Shown here: positions 54,204-64,000 of the stretch, in pieces
Position numbering within the stretch: the stretch's first letter is position 1
Layout: every line of letters starts with the position of its first letter
DNA from: Euptelea pleiosperma
Lineage: Eukaryota; Streptophyta; Magnoliopsida; Ranunculales; Eupteleaceae
DNA: 64,000 nt
NCBI GenBank assembly: GCA_035048495.1
Contig: CM068547.1
Location: 35,447,289 to 35,511,288, forward strand
Direction: 5' to 3'
Notes under the pieces: model-generated
Told to the model about the DNA's origin: nothing
Seen by the model: only the letters and a program-made list of their open reading frames with translations
Database searches by the model: none
Translations under genes and position numbers: made by a program

Positions 54204-54557
54204 GTCCGGTTGCGAAAATGTCACAAGTTATAGCCTTCGGAATATAACACACAAACTGAGTCCAATTTGAGACGTTGACGCACGGATAGAGCTAACTTAT
54301 TTCGACGGTCCCAAATCATGTTCCAACGATTAAAATCTGTTGAAACAATTGTAATGGAAGAGTTGGAGTCAAATTACGAGCTCTGGTTGCGAAAATGTCA
54401 CAAGTTATAGCCTTCGGAATATAACACACAAACTGAGTCCAATTTGAGACGTTGACGCATGGATGGAGCTAACTTGTTTCGACGGTCCCAAATCATGTTC
54501 CAACACTTAAAATCTGTTGAAACAATAGTAATGGAAGAGTTGGAGTCCAATTACGAG
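54204..54557 (+). repeat. Two hybrid monomers, C/D and E/C
   Basis: The monomer at 54204 begins as C (aaaatgtcac, ggaatataac) but from about 54280 is type D (cacggatagagctaacttat, ccaacgattaaaatc). The monomer at 54381 starts as E (gagctctgg) and switches by about 54405 to C (tgtcacaagttatagcc). Compared with the matching 13-monomer units at 34.6-36.9 and 39.2-41.5 kb, this adds exactly one 177-bp monomer. Confidence 0.85.
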
Positions 54558-55088
54558 GTGTGGTTGCGAAAAATTCACAAGTTATAAGCTTCGGAACATA
54601 ACACACAAACTGAGTCCAATTTGAGACGTTGACGCACGGATGGAGCTAACTAGTTTCGACTGTCACGAATCTTGTTCCAACACTTCAAATGTGTTGAAAC
54701 AATAGTAATGGAAGAGTTTGAGTCCAATTACGAGGTCCGGTTGCGAAAAAGTCTCAAGTTATGGGCTTCGGAAGGTAATACACACACTGAGTCCAATTTG
54801 AGACGTTGACGCACGGATGGAGCAAACTTCTTTCGACTGTCAAGAATCTTGTCCCAACACTGCAAATGTGTTGAAACAATAGTAATTGAAGAGTTGGAGT
54901 CCAATTACGAGGTCTGGTTGCGAAAAATTCACAAGTTATAAGCTTCGGAACGTAACACACAAACTGAGTCCAATTTGAGACGTTGACGCACGGATGGAGC
55001 TAACTTGTTTCGACTGTCACGATTCTTGATCCAACAATTCAAATGTGTTGAAACAATGGTAATGGAAGAGATTTAGGCCAATTACGAG

Positions 55089-56851
55089 GTCCGATTGCGA
55101 AAAAGTCACAAGTTATAGGCTTCGGAATGTAACACACAAACTGAGTCCAATTTGAGACGTTGATGCACTGATTGAGCTAACTTGTTTCGACTGTCAAGAA
55201 TCTTGTTCCAACACATCAAATGTGTTGAAACAATAGTAATGGATGAGTTTGAGTCCAATTACGAGGTTCGGTTGCGAAAATGTCACAAGTTATAGGCTTC
55301 GGAATATAACACACAAACTGAGTCCAATTTGAGACGTTGACGCATTGATGGAGCTAACTTGTTTCGACGGTCCCAAATCATGTTCCAACACTTAAAATCT
55401 GTTTAAACAATAGTAATGGAAGAGTTGGAGTCCAATTACGAGGTGTGGTTGCGAAAAATTCACAAGTTATAAGCTTCGGAACGTAACACACAAACTGAGT
55501 CCAATTTGAGACGTTGATGCACGGATGGAGCTAACTTGTTTCGACTGTCAAGAATCTTGTTCCAACACATCAAATGTGTTGAAACAATAGTAATGGAAGA
55601 GTTTGAGTCCAAAATAAGAGGTCTGGTTGCGAAAATGTCACAAGTTATAGCCTTCGGAATATAACACACAAACTGAGTCCAATTTGAGACGTTGACGCAT
55701 GGATGGAGCTAACTTGTTTCGACGGTCCCAAATCATGTTCCAACACTTAAAATCTGTTGAAAAAATAGTAATGGAAGAGTTAGAGTCCAATTACGAGGTG
55801 TGGTTGCGAAAAATTCACAAGTTATAAGCTTCGGAACGTAACACACAAACTGAGTCCATTTTGAGACGTTGACGCACGGATGGAGCTAACTTGTTTCGAC
55901 TGTCACGATTCTTGATCCAACAATTCAAATGTGTTGAAACAATGGTAATGGAAGAGATTTAGGCCAATTACGAGGTCCGATTGCGAAAAAGACACAAGTT
56001 ATAGGCTTCGGAATGTAACACACAAACTGAGTCCAATTTGAGACGTTGATGCACGGATTGAGCTAACTTGTTTCGACTGTCAAGAATCTTGTTCCAACAC
56101 ATCAAATGTGTTTAAACAATAGTAATGGACGAGTTTGAGTCCAATTACGAGGTCCGGTTGCGAAAATGTCACAAGTTATAGCCTTCGGAATATAACACAC
56201 AAACTGAGTCCAATTTGAGACGTTGACGCATGGATGGAGCTAACTTGTTTCGACGGTCCCAAATCATGTTCCAACACTTAAAATCTGTTGAAACAATAGT
56301 AATGGAAGAGTTGGAGTCCAATTACGAGGTGTGGTTGCGAAAAATTCACAAGTTATAAGCTTCGGAACATAACACACAAGCTGAGTTCAATTTGAGACGT
56401 TGACGCACGGATGGAGCTAACTAGTTTCGACTGTCACGAATCTTGTTCCAACACATTTGAAACAATAGTAATGGAAGAGTTTGAGTCCAATTACGAGGTC
56501 CGGTTGCGAAAAAGTCACAAGTTATGGGCTTCGGAAGGTAATACACACACTGAGTCCAATTTGAGACGTTGACGCACGGATGGAGCAAACTTCTTTCGAC
56601 TGTCAAGAATCTTGTCCCAACACTGCAAATGTGTTGAAACAATAGTAATTGAAGAGTTGGAGTCCAATTACGAGGTCTGGTTGCGAAAAATTCACAAGTT
56701 ATAAGCTTCGGAACGTAACACACAAACTGAGTCCAATTTGAGACGTTGACGCACGGATGGAGCTAACTTGTTTCGACTGTCACGATTCTTGATCCAACAA
56801 TTCAAATGTTATGAAACAATGGTAATGGAAGAGATTTAGGCCAATTACGAG
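55089..56851 (+). repeat. 10-monomer unit lacking D E F
   Basis: Order is B C A C A B C A G' A, which is the 13-monomer unit without its D E F block. The second B is followed directly by C near 56150. The unit spans 1763 bp because one of its A monomers is 8 bp short. Confidence 0.75.
56329..56497 (+). repeat. Short 169-bp A monomer
   Basis: The usual caacacttcaaatgtgttg is reduced to caacacatttg at about 56449-56459, a net loss of 8 bases that removes the dyad of the monomer. It also carries cacaagctgagttc near 56375 in place of cacaaactgagtcc. No other monomer in the window was seen to be this short. Confidence 0.85.
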
Positions 56852-57737
56852 GTCCGATTGCGAAAAAGTCACAAGTTATAGGCTTCGGAATGTAACACAC
56901 AAACTGAGTCCAATTTGAGACGTTGATGCACGGATTGAGCTAACTTGTTTCGACTGTCAAGAATCTTGTTCCAACACATCAAATGTGTTGAAACAATAGT
57001 AATGGACGAGTTTGAGTCCAATTACGAGGTCCGGTTGCGAAAATGTCACAAGTTATAGGCTTCGGAATATAACACACAAACTGAGTCCAATTTGAGACGT
57101 TGACGCATTGATGGAGCTAACTTGTTTCGACGGTCCCAAATCATGTTCCAACACTTAAAATCTGTTTAAACAATAGTAATGGAATAGTTGGAGTCCAATT
57201 ACGAGGTGTGGTTGCGAAAAATTCACAAGTTATAAGCTTCGGAACGTAACACACAAACTGAGTCCAATTTGAGACGTTGATGCACGGATGGAGCTAACTT
57301 GTTTCGACTGTCAAGAATCTTGTTCCAACACATCAAATGTGTTGAAACAATAGTAATGGAAGAGTTTGAGTCCAAAATAAGAGGTCTGGTTGCGAAAATG
57401 TCACAAGTTATAGCCTTCGGAATATAACACACAAACTGAGTCCAATTTGAGACGTTGACGCATGGATGGAGCTAACTTGTTTCGACGGTCCCAAATCATG
57501 TTCCAAGACTTAAAATCTGTTGAAAAAATAGTAATGGAAGAGTTAGAGTCCAATTACGAGGTGTGGTTGCGAAAAATTCACAAGTTATAAGCTTCGGAAG
57601 GTAACACACAAACTGAGTCCATTTTGAGACGTTGACGCACGGATGGAGCTAACTTGTTTCGACTGTCACGATTCTTGATCCAACAATTCAAATGTGTTGA
57701 AACAATGGTAATGGAAAAGATTTAGGCCAATTACGAG

Positions 57738-60700
57738 GTCCGATTGCGAAAAAGTCACAAGTTATAGGCTTCGGAATGTAACACACAAACTGAGTCCAAT
57801 TTGAGACGTTGATGCACGGATTGAGCTAACTTGTTTCGACTGTCAAGAATCTTGTTCCAACACATCAAATGTGTTGAAACAATAGTAATGGACGAGTTTG
57901 AGTCCAATTACGAGGTTCGGTTGCGAAAATGTCACAAGTTATAGGCTTCGGAATATAACACACAAACTGAGTCCAATTTGAGACGTTGACGCATTGATGG
58001 AGCTAACTTGTTTCGACGGTCCCAAATCATGTTCCAACACTTAAAATCTGTTTAAACAATAGTAATGGAAGAGTTGGAGTCCAATTACGAGGTGTGGTTG
58101 CGAAAAATTCACAAGTTATAAGCTTCGGAACGTAACACACAAACTGAGTCCAATTTGAGACGTTGATGCACGGATGGAGCTAACTTGTTTCGACTGTCAA
58201 GAATCTTGTTCCAACACATCAAATGTGTTGAAACAATAGTAATGGAAGAGTTTGAGTCCAAAATAAGAGGTCTGGTTGCGAAAATGTCACAAGTTATAGC
58301 CTTCGGAATATAACACACAAACTGAGTCCAATTTGAGACGTTGACGCATGGATGGAGCTAACTTGTTTCGACGGTCCCAAATCATGTTCCAACACTTAAA
58401 ATCTGTTGAAAAAATAGTAATGGAAGAGTTAGAGTCCAATTACGAGGTGTGGTTGCGAAAAATTCACAAGTTATAAGCTTCGAACGTAACACACAAACTG
58501 AGTCCAATTTGAGACGTTGACGCACGGATGGAGCTAACTTGTTTCGACTGTCACGATTCTTGATCCAACAATTCAAATGTGTTGAAACAATGGTAATGGA
58601 AGAGATTTAGGCCAATTACGTGTTCCGATTGCGAAAAAGTCACAAGTTATAGGCTTCGGAATGTAACACACAAACTGAGTCCAATTTGAGACGTTGATGT
58701 ACGGATTGAGCTAACTTGTTTCGACTGTCAAGAATCTTGTTCGAACACATCAAATGTGTTGAAACAATAGTAATGGAAGAGTTTGAGTCCAATTACATGG
58801 TCCGATTACTAAAAGCCCTTAAGTTATAGGCTTCGGAATGTAACAAACGAACTGAGTCCAATTTGAGACGTTGACGCACGGATAGAGCTAACTTATTTCG
58901 ACGGTCCCAAATCATGTTCCAACAATTAAAATCTGTTGAAACAATTGTAATGGAAGAGTTGGAGTCAAATTACGAGCTCTGGTTGCGAAAACGTCACAAG
59001 TTATAGGCTTTGGAATGTAACACACAAACTGAGTCCAATTAGAGACATTGACGAACGGATGGAGCAAACTTCTTTCGACTATCCCGAATTTTACTCCAAC
59101 ACTTCAAATGTGTTGAAACAATAGTAATGGAAGAGTTTGAGTCCAATTACGAGGTCCAGTGGCGAAAAAGTCACAAGTTATAGGCTTCGGAATGTAACAC
59201 ACAAACTGAGTCCAATCTGAGACGTTGATGCACGGATGGAGCTAACTTGTTTCGACTGTCAAGAATCTTGTTCCAATACATCAAATCTGTTGAAACAATA
59301 GTAATGGAAGAGTTTGAGTCCAAAATAAGAGGTCCGGTTGCGAAAATGTCACAAGTTATAGCCTTCGGAATATAACACACAAACTGAGTCCAATTTGAGA
59401 CGTTGACGCATGGATGGAGCTAACTTGTTTCGACGGTCCCAAATCATGTTCCAACACTTAAAATCTGTTGAAACAATAGTAATCGAAGAGTTGGAGTCCA
59501 ATTACGAGGTGTAGTTGCAAAAAATTCACAAGTTATAAGCTTCGGAACATAACACACAAACTGAGTCCAGTTTGAGACGTTGACGCACGGATGGAGCTAA
59601 CTAGTTTCGACTGTCACGAATCATGTTCCAACACTTCAAATGTGTTGAAACAATAGTAATGGAAGAGTTTGAGTCCAATTACGAGGTCCGGTTGCGAAAA
59701 AGTCACAAGTTATGGGCTTCGGAAGGTAATACACAAACTGAGTCCAATTTGAGACGTTGACGCACGGATGGAGCAAACTTCTTTCGACTGTCAAGAATCT
59801 TGTCCCAACACTGCAAATGTGTTGAAACAATAGTAATTGAAGAGTTGGAGTCCAATTACGAGGTCTGGTTGCGAAAAATTCACAAGTTATAAGCTTCGGA
59901 ACGTAACACACAAACTGAGTCCAATTTGAGACGTTGACGCACGGATGGAGCTAACTTGTTTCGACTGTCACGAATCTTGTTCCAACACTTCAAATGTGTT
60001 GAAACAATAGTAATGGAAGAGTTTGAGTCCAATTACGAGGTATGGTTGCGAAAAAGTCACAAGTTATAAGCTTCGGAATGTAATACACAAACTGAGTCCA
60101 ATTTGAGACGTTGACGCACGGATGGAGCAAACTTGTTTCGACTGTCACGAATCTTGTCCCAACACTGCAAATGTGTTGAAACAATAGTAATGGAAGAATT
60201 CGAGTCTAATTACGAGGTCCGGTTGCGAAAAAGTCACAAGTTATAGGCTTCGGAATGTAACACACAAACTGAGTCCAATTTGAGACGTTGATGCACGGAT
60301 TGAGCTAACTTGTTTCGACTGTTAAGAATCTTATTCCAACACATCAAATGTGTTGAAACAATAGTAATGGAAGAGTTTGAGTCCAATTACATGGTCCGAT
60401 TGCTAAAAGCCCTTAAGTTATAGGCTTCGGAATGTAACAAACGAACTGAGTCCAATTTGAGACGTTGACGCACGGATAGAGCTAACTTGTTTCGACGGTC
60501 CCAAATCATGTTCCAACACTTAAAATCTGTTGAAACAATTGTAATGGAAGAGTTTGAGTCAAATTACGAGCTCTGGTTGCGAAAACATCACAAGTTATAG
60601 GCTTCGGAATGTAACACACAAACTGAGTCCAATTAGAGACATTGACGAACGGATGGAGCAAACTTCTTTCGACTGTCCCGAATTTTGCTCCAACACTTCA

Positions 60701-63700
60701 AATGTGTTGAAACAATAGTAATGGAAGAGTTTGAGTCCAATTACGAGGTTCAGTTGCGAAAAAGTCACAAGTTATAGGCTTCGGAATGTAACACACAAAC
60801 TGAGTCCAATTTGAGACGTTGATGCACGGATGGAGCTAACTTGTTTCGACTGTCAAGAATCTTGTTCCAATACATCAAATGTGTTGAAACAATAGTAATG
60901 GAAGAGTTTGAGTCCAAAATAAGAGGTCCGGTTGCGAAAATGTCACAAGTTATAGCCTTCGGAATATAACACACAAACTGAGTCCAATTTGAGACGTTGA
61001 TGCACGGATTGAGCTAACTTGTTTCGACGGTCCCAAATCATGTTCCAACACTTAAAATCTGTTGAAAAAATAGTAATGGAAGAGTTAGAGTCCAATTACG
61101 AGGTGTGGTTGCGAAAAATTCACAAGTTATAAGCTTCGGAACGTAACACACAAACTGAGTCCAATTTGAGACGTTGACGCACGGATGGAGCTAACTTGTT
61201 TCGACTGTCACGATTCTTGATCCAACAATTCAAATGTGTTGAAACAATGGTAATGGAAGAGATTTAGGCCAATTACGAGGTCCGATTGCGAAAAAGTCAC
61301 AAGTTATAGGCTTCGGAATGTAACACACAAACTGAGTCCAATTTGAGACGTTGATGCGCGGATTGAGCTAACTTGTTTCGACTGTCAAGAATCTTGTTCC
61401 AACACATCAAATGTGTTGAAACAATACTAATGGACGAGTTTGAGTCCAATTACGAGGTCCGGTTGCGAAAATGTCACAAGTTATAGGCTTCGGAATATAA
61501 CACACAAACTGAGTCCAATTTGAGACGTTGACGCATGGATGGAGCTAACTTGTTTCGACGGTCCCAAATCATGTTCCAACACTTAAAATCTGTTTAAACA
61601 ATAGTAATGGAATAGTTGGAATCCAATTACGAGGTGTGGTTGCGAAAAATTCACAAGTTATAAGCTTCGGAACGTAACACACAAACTGAGTCCAATTTGA
61701 GACGTTGATGCACGGATGGAGCTAACTTGTTTCGACTGTCAAGAATCTTGTTCCAACACATCAAATGTGTTTAAACAATAGTAATGGACGAGTATGAGTC
61801 CAATTACGAGGTTCGGTTGCGAAAATGTCACAAGTTATAGCCTTCGGAATATAACACACAAACTGAGTCCAATTTGAGACGTTGACGCATGGATGGAGCT
61901 AACTTGTTTCGACGGTCCCAAATCATGTTTCAACACTTAAAATCTGTTGAAAAAATAGTAATGGAAGAGTTAGAGTCCAATTACGAGGTGTGGTTGCGAA
62001 AAATTCACAAGTTATAAGCTTCGGAACGTAACACACAAACTGAGTCCAATTTGAGACGTTGACGCACGGATGGAGCTAACTTGTTTCGACTGTCACGATT
62101 CTTGATCCAACAATTCAAATGTGTTGAAACAATGGTAATGGAAGAGATTTAGGCCAATTACGAGTTTCGATTGCGAAAAAGTCACAAGTTATAGGCTTCG
62201 GAATGTAACACACAAACTGAGTCCAATTTGAGACGTTGATGCACGGATTGAGCTAACTTGTTTCGACTGTCAAGAATCTTGTTCGAACACATCAAATGTG
62301 TTGAAACAATAGTAATGGAAGAGTTTGAGTCCAATTACATGGTCCGATTGCTAAAAGCCCTTAAGTTATAGGCTTCGGAATGTAACAAACGAACTGAGTC
62401 CAATTTGAGACGTTGACGCACGGATAGAGCTAACTTATTTCGACGGTCCCAAATCATGTTCCAACGATTATAATCTGTTGAAACAATTGTAATGGAAGAG
62501 TTTGAGTCAAATTACGAGCTCTGGTTGCGAAAACGTCACAAGTTATAGGCTTTGGAATGTAACACACAAACTGAGTCCAATTAGAGACATTGACGAACGG
62601 ATGGAGCAAACTTCTTTCGACTGTCCCGAATTTTACTCCAACACTTCAAATGTGTTGAAACAATAGTAATAGAAGAGTTTGAGTCCAATTACGAGGTCCA
62701 GTTGCGAAAAAGTCACAAGTTATAGGCTTCGGAATGTAACACACAAACTGAGTCCAATCTGAGACGTTGATGCACGGATGGAGCTAACTTGTTTCGACTG
62801 TCAAGAATCTTGTTCCAATACATCAAATCTGTTGAAACAATAGTAATGGAAGAGTTTGAGTCCAAAATAAGAGGTCCGGTTGCGAAAATGTCACAAGTTA
62901 TAGCCTTCGGAATATAACACACAAACTGAGTCCAATTTGAGACGTTGACGCATGGATGGAGCTAACTTGTTTCGACGGTCCCAAATCATGTTCCAACACT
63001 TAAAATCTGTTGAAACAATAGTAATGGAAAAGTTGGAGTCCAATTACGAGGTGTGGTTGCGAAAAATTCACAAGTTATAAGCTTCGGAACATAACACACA
63101 AACTGAGTCCAATTTGAGACGTTGACGCACGGATGGAGCTAACTAGTTTCGACTGTCACGAATCTTGTTCCAACACTTCAAATGTGTTGAAACAATAGTA
63201 ATGGAAGAGTTTGAGTCCAATTACGAGGTCCGGTTGCGAAAAAGTCACAAGTTATGGGCTTCGGAAGGTAATACACACACTGAGTCCAATTTGAGACGTT
63301 GACGCACGGATGGAGCAAACTTCTTTCGACTGTCAAGAATCTTGTCCCAACACTGCAACTGTGTTGAAACAATAGTAATTGAAGAGTTGGAGTCCAATTA
63401 CGAGGTCTGGTTGCGAAAAATTCACAAGTTATAAGCTTCGGAACGTAACACACAAACTGAGTCCAATTTGAGACGTTGAAGCACGGATGGAGCTAACTTG
63501 TTTCGACTGTCACGATTCTTGATCCAACAATTCAAATGTGTTGAAACAATGGTAATGGAAGAGATTTAGGCCAATTACGAGGTCCGATTGCGAAAAAGTC
63601 ACAAGTTATAGGCTTCGGAATGTAACACACAAACTGAGTCCAATTTGAGACGTTGATGCACGGATTGAGCTAACTTGTTTCGACTGTCAAGAATCTTGTT

Positions 63701-64000
63701 CCAACACATCAAATGTGTTGAAACAATAGTAATGGACGAGTTTGAGTCCAATTACGAGGTCCGGTTGCGAAACTGTCACAAGTTATAGGCTTCGGAATAT
63801 AACACACAAACTGAGTCCAATTTGAGACGTTGACGCATTGATGGAGCTAACTTGTTTCGACGGTCCCAAATCATGTTCCAACACTTAAAATCTGTTTAAA
63901 CAATAGTAATTGAAGAGTTGGAGTCCAATTACGAGGTGTGGTTGCGAAAAATTCACAAGTTATAAGCTTCGGAACGTAACACACAAACTGAGTCCAATTT
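57738..64000 (+). repeat. 62-monomer segment, copy 2 (partial, 6263 bp in window)
   Basis: Matches 46767-53029 at 10,971 bp with very few visible differences, such as aatcgaagag near 59482 (aatggaagag in copy 1) and ttgcgaaaaattc near 63947 (ttgcaaaaaattc in copy 1). It carries the private variants gactatcccg (59077), gaaaacatcac (60582) and gatgcgcgg (61354). It is cut by the window end, so its full length is not visible. Confidence 0.88.

Larger units (their letters stand above)
46767..57737 (+). repeat. 62-monomer segment, copy 1 (10,971 bp)
   Basis: The sequence from 46767 to about 53029 reappears from 57738 to the window end at a constant 10,971-bp offset. Upstream of 57738 the match fails (gtccattttgag and atggaaaagattt near 57620-57722 have no counterpart at 46.65 kb), so the left edge is close to 46.7/57.7 kb. 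The segment contains most of the second 30-monomer unit plus 51725-57737. Confidence 0.85.
51725..57737 (+). repeat. Irregular block of 34 monomers
   Basis: Order is F C A G' A, B C A C A B D E F (C/D)(E/C) A G' A, B C A C A B C A G' A, B C A C A. It starts with relatives of the form X end and form Y (ctgcaactgtg 52383, gaaactgtcac 52798, gaggtggttgcg 53316). It then shows a one-monomer gain at 54.2-54.6 kb, a unit lacking D E F (55089-56851), an 8-bp loss near 56450 and a five-monomer stub before 57738. Confidence 0.78.
1..64000 (+). repeat. 177-bp satellite DNA array, whole window
   Basis: The landmark aactgagtccaatt recurs every 177 or 178 bases throughout the window (for example at 51, 228, 405, 582, 760, 937 and 1114). 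About 361 monomers are all in the same orientation, and none of the sequence falls outside the repeat. Each monomer holds the core acacacaaactgagtcc, then gacgttgacgcacgg, gctaacttgtttcgac, a dyad region near aaatgtgttgaaac, and ends near ccaattacgag. Known biology: satellites with monomers close to one nucleosome repeat dominate many plant centromeres. Inference: this is centromeric or pericentromeric satellite, most likely from a plant; a knob or subtelomeric block is possible. The family is not recognised by name. No gene, mobile element or RNA gene was seen anywhere in it. Confidence 0.97.

Noticed and set aside
1..64000. CRISPR array
   Set aside because: There are no short direct repeats separated by unique spacers; the whole 177-bp unit repeats and the intervals are themselves repeat copies. 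No cas gene is present.
1..64000. CENP-B box
   Set aside because: No match to the TTCG....A..CGGG core was found on either strand; the TTCG sites (ttcggaa, ttcgac, and ttcgcaacc on the minus strand) lack the CGGG part.
1..64000. Telomeric repeats or a subtelomeric edge
   Set aside because: No run of TTTAGGG-like or TTAGGG-like motifs was seen; tttagg in gatttaggcc is a single internal string.
1..64000. Identification as a named family such as Arabidopsis CEN180 or Brassica CentBr
   Set aside because: The monomer length is similar, but I could not match the sequence to those families from memory; a database search is needed before naming it.

Overview
The whole window is one uninterrupted tandem satellite array with no gene. 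The monomer is about 177 bp (mostly 177, with recurrent 178-bp variants and rare 176- and 169-bp ones) and about 41% G+C by hand count of one copy. Roughly 361 monomers run head to tail in one orientation from base 1 to base 64000, and the array leaves the window at both ends. I saw no transposon, RNA gene, promoter, CRISPR array or unique sequence. A nucleosome-sized monomer in a pure, homogenised, higher-order array is typical of plant (less specifically, eukaryotic) centromeric or heterochromatic satellites. I do not recognise the family by name, so the species is open.

Monomers fall into recurrent types, named here by their first ~50 bases (the phase used starts at base 1). A: gtgtgg/gtctgg, aattcac, ataagcttcggaac. 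B: ccgattgcgaaaaagtc. C: aaaatgtcac, ggaatataac. D: gctaaaagccc, aacaaacgaac. E: gagctctgg, attagagacattg; E' is E with cttcggaatg, often with gagtataatt. F: gtccag, aatctgagacg. G: gatccgg, gcgtaaaag, aaattatggg; G' keeps cacaagttatggg. H: gtatgg, ataagcttcggaatg. Neighbour order is strongly constrained: B is followed by C or D, D by E, E by F, F by C. Places that break this order mark recombination junctions.

Layout. 1-4428: 25 monomers of mixed order. 4429-10452: two copies of a 17-monomer unit (3012 bp). 10453-14352: 22 monomers, a rearranged relative. 14353-22152: two copies of a 22-monomer unit (3900 bp). 22153-25874: a 6-monomer unit (1064 bp) repeated about three times. 25875-32250: a transition zone where G' replaces G and type H appears. 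32251-41454: four copies of a 13-monomer unit, each exactly 2301 bp, in X-Y-X-Y order. 41101-51724: two copies of a 30-monomer unit (5312 bp). 51725-57737: 34 monomers with hybrid, deleted and expanded forms. 57738-64000: an incomplete second copy of a 62-monomer segment (10,971 bp) that begins at 46767.

The picture is of recent, nested, segmental tandem duplication at several scales (6, 13, 17, 22, 26, 30 and 62 monomers), as expected from unequal exchange and gene conversion in a young satellite. The short minus-strand open frames that recur here are by-products of a monomer length divisible by three and are not annotated as genes. Type assignments and block edges were read by eye, so edges are uncertain by tens of bases, up to one monomer.
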